NCBI RefSeq assembly: GCF_035582795.1
Contig: NC_134366.1
Coordinates: 148,785,519 to 148,849,518, forward strand
Source: Mycteria americana
Taxonomy: Eukaryota > Chordata > Aves > Ciconiiformes > Ciconiidae
DNA length: 64,000 nucleotides
Reading direction: 5' to 3'
Positions 58,263 through 64,000 of the stretch are shown piece by piece. The position numbers and the translations under genes were made by a program. The notes below the pieces were generated by a model. That model was not told the DNA's origin. It made no database searches and was given only the letters and a program-made list of their open reading frames with translations. Within the stretch, counting starts at the first letter, position 1; every line of letters starts with the position of its first letter.

Positions 58263-60529
58263 AAAAACCCACCCAACAATAAAACCCAAAAAACCCCTTG
58301 GCAAACAAATTGGTTGCTTGCTAGATTCAGCGTATCTATTGTTCCTGCCTTCCCCCAGAGCTCTAAATACATGGGAAGTGCTATTGACCTAATACAAACT
58401 TGAAGAGGATGTCACAGCTTGGGAAAAGAGGTTTTCGTAATAACTTTGCACTATTGATTTCATGAATGCTGCTAGAACAATGGCTTGAGTTTGGCAGACA
58501 TGGATGAGGGAGGGAAGGAGCATAAAGAATTAACTATTGAAGATCTGGCTGTTCAAGAAACAAAGCCTGTTTATAAATATCTGTAAATATCTGCACATTA
58601 TCTTAAAATATGAGTAACAAGGAGTATTGTTGAATCCTTACAGGGCTAATTCTTGCAAAGTAGATACGGTTATTTGTGAATATATTGTCTACTGTTTCTC
58701 CTAAGTAGATGGTCACTTTAACCGAGTAAGTCTTCAGTGTAACAAAGTTGTCTCACTTTCATATAGACAATGTCATTCACTTAAGGATATTTGTCTAAGT
58801 GACTTTCAATGCAGGTCTAAGCCATAATCAATACCTGAGATTCTGTTACAGCTTAATCATATCTTATGCACGGTGACTTCTAAACTTCTTGTGCATTAAT
58901 AGTTTCTTGGCTGTGGGTTTCTGCACAACTTGTAGGGCAATAATACATTACAACATGCAGTAAGATACCACATAACTTTGTGGAGGACTTCAGTTTGCAG
59001 TATGAAGAAACTTTCAGAGTTCTCAAAGTCAGTGGTGTTGGTCAAGACTGTGTTGGCTTTCCTAAAGGTCATGTCCTTCATGGACTCCACCCCTGTTGGT
59101 GTTACTTATCTGGTAAATAAATTTTCACCTGAAAAGATCAGGAAATCACTGCTAACCTCTTTGTGGCTTTGTAATTTGCACTCATTTTCACTTTGGCTAT
59201 TTCAAATTATCTCATATTGGATGTCTTGCACTTGAACTTGTAAGTCGGATTAAAAACTGCAAATTACAAAAAATTGAAATATGGCTTAAATAGTTTCTTA
59301 GATGGGAAACTAACTGGCATGCATGTGTATGTTTAATGGCTTTCTCTAGCAACTTCTTTATTAGCAGCTCTGTATGTATTTCTGGACAGCTGGTGTATGC
59401 ATGTTCTTACAGTCCAGAACGCTGTCACAGAGCAGTCTCTGATACAGGTCTTTCTGGCCCAAATGGTTGAATTTGAACTTAAAAGATTGGCTATAACTTG
59501 TGTGCCTAAAGCTGTTGGGCTTGTAACTGTAAAAAGTAGGGACCGACAACTAATTTATTGGTCATCATTGCATCTATTTTAGGTATGTTGCATTGTATAC
59601 TGATTTATTTTAACCTGCCCTTAGGTTAAAGACTCAAATACTGGCTGAAATACCAGCCCTTGATGACTGAGACAATGTGTGTAACTTGATTCCTGTGTTC
59701 TAGGGAACAAAGATAGGTCAGCTTATTTCACTTTATCAAGATGCTTCTGTTAAAATACCTCCCTAGCCTTCATCATAGCTAATTAAATCAACACTTTAAA
59801 AACCTAGCTTATTTTGGTTAATTGAGTAATGTGGCATTTTCTACGAAATACAAATATTGCCAATTAATGCTACTGTTACATAGGGTACACTTAGTTTGAG
59901 CAATGAACCTGTGCTATAGTAAGCATTGGCTGCTCAAACTCAGAAATGCTATGTGTACTTAGTGGCCTGCAGCTTTAACATGTCTGTTTCTTTACCCAAC
60001 CTTAAATATCAGGATCAATGTTGCTGTAAGGTTAATAATATTGAAGTTCACATTCAAGATGTGCACAACCCTTCTTTATTTGAAGGGGAAAAGGGAACTC
60101 TTAAAATGCTTAGACAAGTACTGGCTGTTGACATTGCTTCTGTATGTTGTGTTTTGGTGATTGTGTCATTAGCTAGGTCAATAGACTTTATGTTCTATCA
60201 TTCAAATGTAGTATGTATCTAAGCTGTTGCAGTATTTAACTTTCTTACTTTTTTTACTGTTAAAGCTCTATTACATGTATTGATGTATTTAACCTATGAT
60301 TATTGATATGGATTTGGTACAAGTCATAGCTAGAAGAAATGAACATTGGTCCCATGGATACAACATTTATTGAGGAAAAGCTGCTTTTTGTAGTAAAGAT
60401 GCACATGTATGGGGTCAGACAAAATAATATTTATGTATGGCTTAGACTTGCTCAGTATGTATGCAGTGAACAGAAGCAGCATAACTGCCTGCTGAACAGG
60501 TGATCTGAACAAACATCTTAACAGATTCC

Positions 60530-60535
60530 AATAAA
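60530..60535 (+). terminator. Distal PDP1 polyadenylation signal candidate
   Basis: CCAATAAAATGATC followed about 25 bases later by a GT-rich stretch (GTGTATTGGATTG). It would give a 3' UTR of about 2.3 kb. Candidate only. Confidence 0.4.
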
Positions 60536-60780
60536 ATGATCAATTATGCAGAAATCCATGTGTATTGGATTGATACAGAATGTGATAGCTATTCTGCTAG
60601 GGCTGAAGCTTATGAATTACTTGTATTTCAAGAATGTGTTCTGTTGTCTAGTCCCTGTTATGAATAGACCAGATGGCCAAACAAAGCAAAGTATAAATGG
60701 AAACAGGCTGAGAACTGGACTTCAGAGCTCTTAAATGCCACTGTGAGGCTTGAACCCCTGCGTCAGGCATGCTGGTGCTG

Positions 60781-60794
60781 CTGCCCCCTGGCAG
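60781..60794 (-). promoter_or_regulatory. Candidate CTCF-binding core
   Basis: CTGCCCCCTGGCAG on the + strand matches the reverse complement of the CTCF core at 12 of 14 positions. It sits in a small GC-rich patch (about 60735-60800) within AT-rich sequence at the 3' side of PDP1. Confidence 0.4.
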
Positions 60795-63768
60795 CAAAGC
60801 TCAGATCTTTCTGTCAGTCTCACGCTGTGTGTCTTGGTTCCCATCATCTCATGATTACCTTGGGGGGCAGTGCTGCAGATAAAGCGGTGTAATTTGAGAT
60901 CATTAAGTTGTGGACTGTACCCTATATAGAGTAATACAATGTTTCATAAACAACCTAAAATATGTATGTGCAGATTAAAATGGCATAAGAATGAATTGAT
61001 GATAAACTAAATAGAATCAGCTCTTCTGCCTTAGGCAGAGGACATGTTCTGTTTGCATTGTCTACCAAACTTCTTGCATTGCAGAAAGTATGGCTACTTT
61101 ATACGTAAGGGGGATGCTGTGATTACTTTTCCAAATAAGGATTTCACAGCTGCAACTATATGGCTCAACCCAGAAGGATGGCTGAATCTTGACAGTCAAC
61201 ACAAGCCTTCAAGTTCACCTTTAAATCTTTAAAACTGTTATAGATGAATGTGTCAACAGAACTGTTTAACAGTAATACTAGGTAAGAGAGGAGTAGGAGA
61301 TGGTCTCTTAGTCTTCCAACTTAAGGCTCTTAACTCTGTTCCCTTGTGTTCAAAATGGTATGCACATTATATTTGCTTTTGACAGTATTTTATAACTGCT
61401 GTTGTGATAACTTTTGTATTCCTTCCTTTTACCTCCTATGTGCTCCATTTGCCTTCTATGTGCATGACTCAGTGAGTACAGAACTTACTAAATTATTTTC
61501 CCTGTCCACTCACTTCCTCATTGCAGGGCAGAGTTTTGCATATAGCAGACTTGTAAAACATGACACATACAGCAAGGAGCATAGTCTCATCACGAAATGT
61601 TTATAATTAGACTCTTAAACTTGGGTCCCTGTATTTAGAACAATTCTGGAGTGAGAGGATGCCTGGTAACTATTTCTGATAGGTGCTCCGCAGAATGGCT
61701 AGGCTGCCCTTTTCCTCAGTGGGGAGGCATATTTGTAATGACATTACCTGGCATAGGTGGATAATTCAGGTTTCTAGTTCTAACCATCTGTGGTGTCCTA
61801 AGCTCCCTGATGCAGACAGTCCATCTGGTTTCACAACTAATAAATACATGCCATCTGATTTGCACCAGTGACCATTGTGAGCATAGACTGCTGAACACTG
61901 CCATCAATGCTGCTGCACAGCAGTCCAAGAACAGCGCTAGCACAAGGCATTTTGGGATGCCAAAGGAGTTGGCATCTTAGTTGATATGTTTGAGCCTATG
62001 TAAGAAACTTGTGCAGCTCCTGATTGTTGTTCAGTAATGTATAAATAGAAACCAAATCTGTGAAGTTGGAAGATCTGGCCAAAATGCTGTTTAATTTCAC
62101 GAAGCTTAGAATGAACCAGATCCTGTGGGTAGGAGGGGAAGTAGCTTTCTTTCAGCCTGCCAAATGGCACACTGCAGCTTGATGATGTTATCTTGCTATA
62201 TGTACAATGAAGAAGTTAGGTTTAACTTAACAAAATGAGAAAGTCCAAAGTGTCTGTCTCCAGAGATAATCATCTATATCCTGCTGAGAGGTGCTTCAAG
62301 TGTGGTAGCATTCCCCAAGCACTGTTTTGGCTGATGACTACTTCTGTTCAGAGGCTTACATATAGAATTTAAGGAGATACTTCATTGTTCTGTATTTGGT
62401 CCTGTGTTAAAACAAATGTGCTTGAAATGAAGTGGGCATTAGAATGAATGCATTCATGGTTTCTCATGCTAGGTTAACTGTTTTGTACTTTTCCCCTATT
62501 TTTGTTTGAAAGCAGGCCTTTGCCAAGTGCCTTTTAGTTTCAGGATCTTCCCCCTTCTTGTTTTGCTTTTTATTCAACAGTGAATACAGGATGTATTAAT
62601 GTCTTTCCTAGCACTGAAGTATTCGTGCAGGAAAAAGGCTTGCTAGTGTGTTCTAGATTAAATTATTTATTCAACAGCTACAGCATATTTAATTGCTGTG
62701 CAAACAAGTACACATTGTCCCTTTGTCAGGAGCATGTTGTCAAATACAATCTATGCAAGTTCATTGGTAAAATATTTTTCAGTTTAGTGTTAACCTGATT
62801 TCCCAAATCTTTATTGGGGAGTTATTTCTTGTAATTTACCCCTTCAAAATATGGTGTTAATTAGTCTGTAGTTTAACTTTAAACATAGAAATGTTCTATC
62901 AAATTGTGCAGTGGAGGAAACACATAGGTTCACTTTACTTTTCTTCTGTTGCAACCAGCTAGGTATTAAACATTATTAATGACTGATTATTTTTTTAACT
63001 GCTGTCTTGTAAAAGCTGAAACTTGGAACTATTCCTGAATTGCTGTTACCAGGGGAAGTAGGTTATTAGGGGAGGGGAAAACAAAAATAGACCAAATATT
63101 GTAATTAATCCTTTAAATGGACAAACCAATTTGAATTTTGGTCCTTCCATTTGGCATCCCATCCATGTGAATGCTGAAGCACAACCTATGTCAGTTGTAC
63201 ATAGTGTGTTGTTTCAATGGAAGAAACTTAAGTAGAAAGCCTGAACTCAAAAGCCCACTTGACAGGTTTCAGTGGTAACAAATTGCCCACCCCACTGATG
63301 TGGTTATAAGTCTAGGGTCGTATTTGCAATGCAATAGCTAAGACTGTGCTCTTGGCAGCTTATGCTGGTTATGCCTTCTGTATTATTTGCTGCTCATATA
63401 TATTTGCTGGGTAGTGGGAAAGGATAACCTTACTTTCATAATTGAATAACAAATGGAGCATAAGTTGGCAGGAGCATTGTGCGGTGAAAAGCAACCTGAG
63501 GTGGATAAATGGTCTGCTCTCATCTGTGCTGTGAGGTCTGAGGGTAAAAAAAAGAACCAACAAACAACTTTTCATGTATTGATCAATGTTGCAGGTCTTC
63601 TGAAACTGCATTTATTGCAAATGACTCACCTAATCAGTCATGAAGCTTTCCAGGATTACATAATCCAAGAGAAAATACAGGCACTTTTCAGTACACCATG
63701 ATAGCCAGGTACTTTATTTTGCTTGTGGCAATTAACAGGAAATGAGATTTTTTTTGACCTTAACAAAT

Positions 63769-63799
63769 AAAAGGAGTAGACTGAAAAGCTACTCCTTTT
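63769..63799. repeat. Perfect 11-bp hairpin
   Basis: AAAAGGAGTAG at 63769-63779 pairs with CTACTCCTTTT at 63789-63799 around a 9-nt loop. It directly abuts the second hairpin at 63797 and shares three T residues with it. Confidence 0.92.
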
Positions 63800-63818
63800 T
63801 TGCCCTTGAGGGCAAAAA
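63797..63818. repeat. Perfect 9-bp hairpin
   Basis: TTTTTGCCC at 63797-63805 pairs with GGGCAAAAA at 63810-63818 around the loop TTGA. The overlap with the upstream hairpin means the two could not both be fully paired. Confidence 0.92.
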
Positions 63819-64000
63819 GTCAGGACCACACAGTACAAATGTGCACGGTAGCCCTAGACTTCTGATTATTTTGGGATAGGTCTCCCTGTATTCTTTCATG
63901 TCATTCTGTGTTGGGGGGGAGAAACAGGGAAATCATTGACATTGAGGAAAGCACTGCATGAGCTGACACACAACCATGCTTTAAGCCCAGTTTCATTTGA

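Larger units (their letters stand above)
58202..64000 (+). other. PDP1: PDP1 3' UTR and downstream flank
   Basis: AT-rich sequence with no further recognised gene; CDH17, the next human gene, is not reached on either strand. AATAAA hexamers occur at 58257, 58278, 59116 and 60530 and beyond. PDP1 mRNAs in other vertebrates have long 3' UTRs, so much of 58202-60560 may be untranslated exon. Short open frames here lack family features. Confidence 0.55.

Noticed and set aside
58202..64000. 3' exons of CDH17 on the - strand, expected from human gene order
   Set aside because: No cadherin-like translation is visible in any frame. The gene, if present, lies beyond the right edge.

Overview
The window is vertebrate nuclear DNA, almost certainly from a bird. 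It holds large intron-split genes with GT-AG splice sites, CR1 retroposon fragments with the usual avian 3'-end sequence, a degenerate avian ERVL-type LTR, and a mammal-like TMEM67-PDP1 gene order (human 8q22). The species cannot be fixed from the sequence alone. No bacterial, phage, CRISPR or operon-like content is visible.

Left part (1-23405, + strand): the last 21 coding exons of TMEM67 (meckelin, the transition-zone ciliary membrane protein). They encode 757 residues from codon TTG at 1191 to the TAA at 23403-23405 and correspond to about residues 239-995, or exons 8-28, of the 995-residue human protein. All splice phases join without a frameshift or stop, so the gene looks intact. The introns hold a CR1 fragment, a solo LTR and, in the penultimate intron, a diverged tandem repeat with a unit of about 145 bp.

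Middle (23406-52140): a TMEM67-PDP1 spacer of about 28 kb. It starts AT-rich (TMEM67 3' UTR and flank), becomes clearly richer in GC and CpG between about 26.9 and 41 kb (densest at 27.3-28.1, 30.9-31.4 and 33.9-34.7 kb), then returns to average composition. It contains two more CR1 pieces, a near-perfect CTCF-like core and a perfect 11-bp hairpin. I recognise no protein-coding gene in it.

Right part (52140-64000, + strand): a dense CpG island carrying a CCAAT box, a CACGTG E-box and a TATA box. It is followed by PDP1, the catalytic subunit 1 of mitochondrial pyruvate dehydrogenase phosphatase. The whole main 535-residue reading frame lies in one exon (56594-58201). An upstream exon in the island (53208-53238) supplies an alternative N-terminus beginning MCVCPGPRRI that splices in frame. 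The last 5.8 kb is AT-rich PDP1 3' UTR/flank with several polyadenylation signals, a CTCF-like site and a striking pair of adjacent perfect hairpins near the end.

The two genes are neighbours by conserved synteny only and share no known pathway. The least explained items are the 145-bp intronic satellite, the GC-rich non-coding block, the twin hairpins at 63.8 kb and the two-ATG alternative PDP1 exon.
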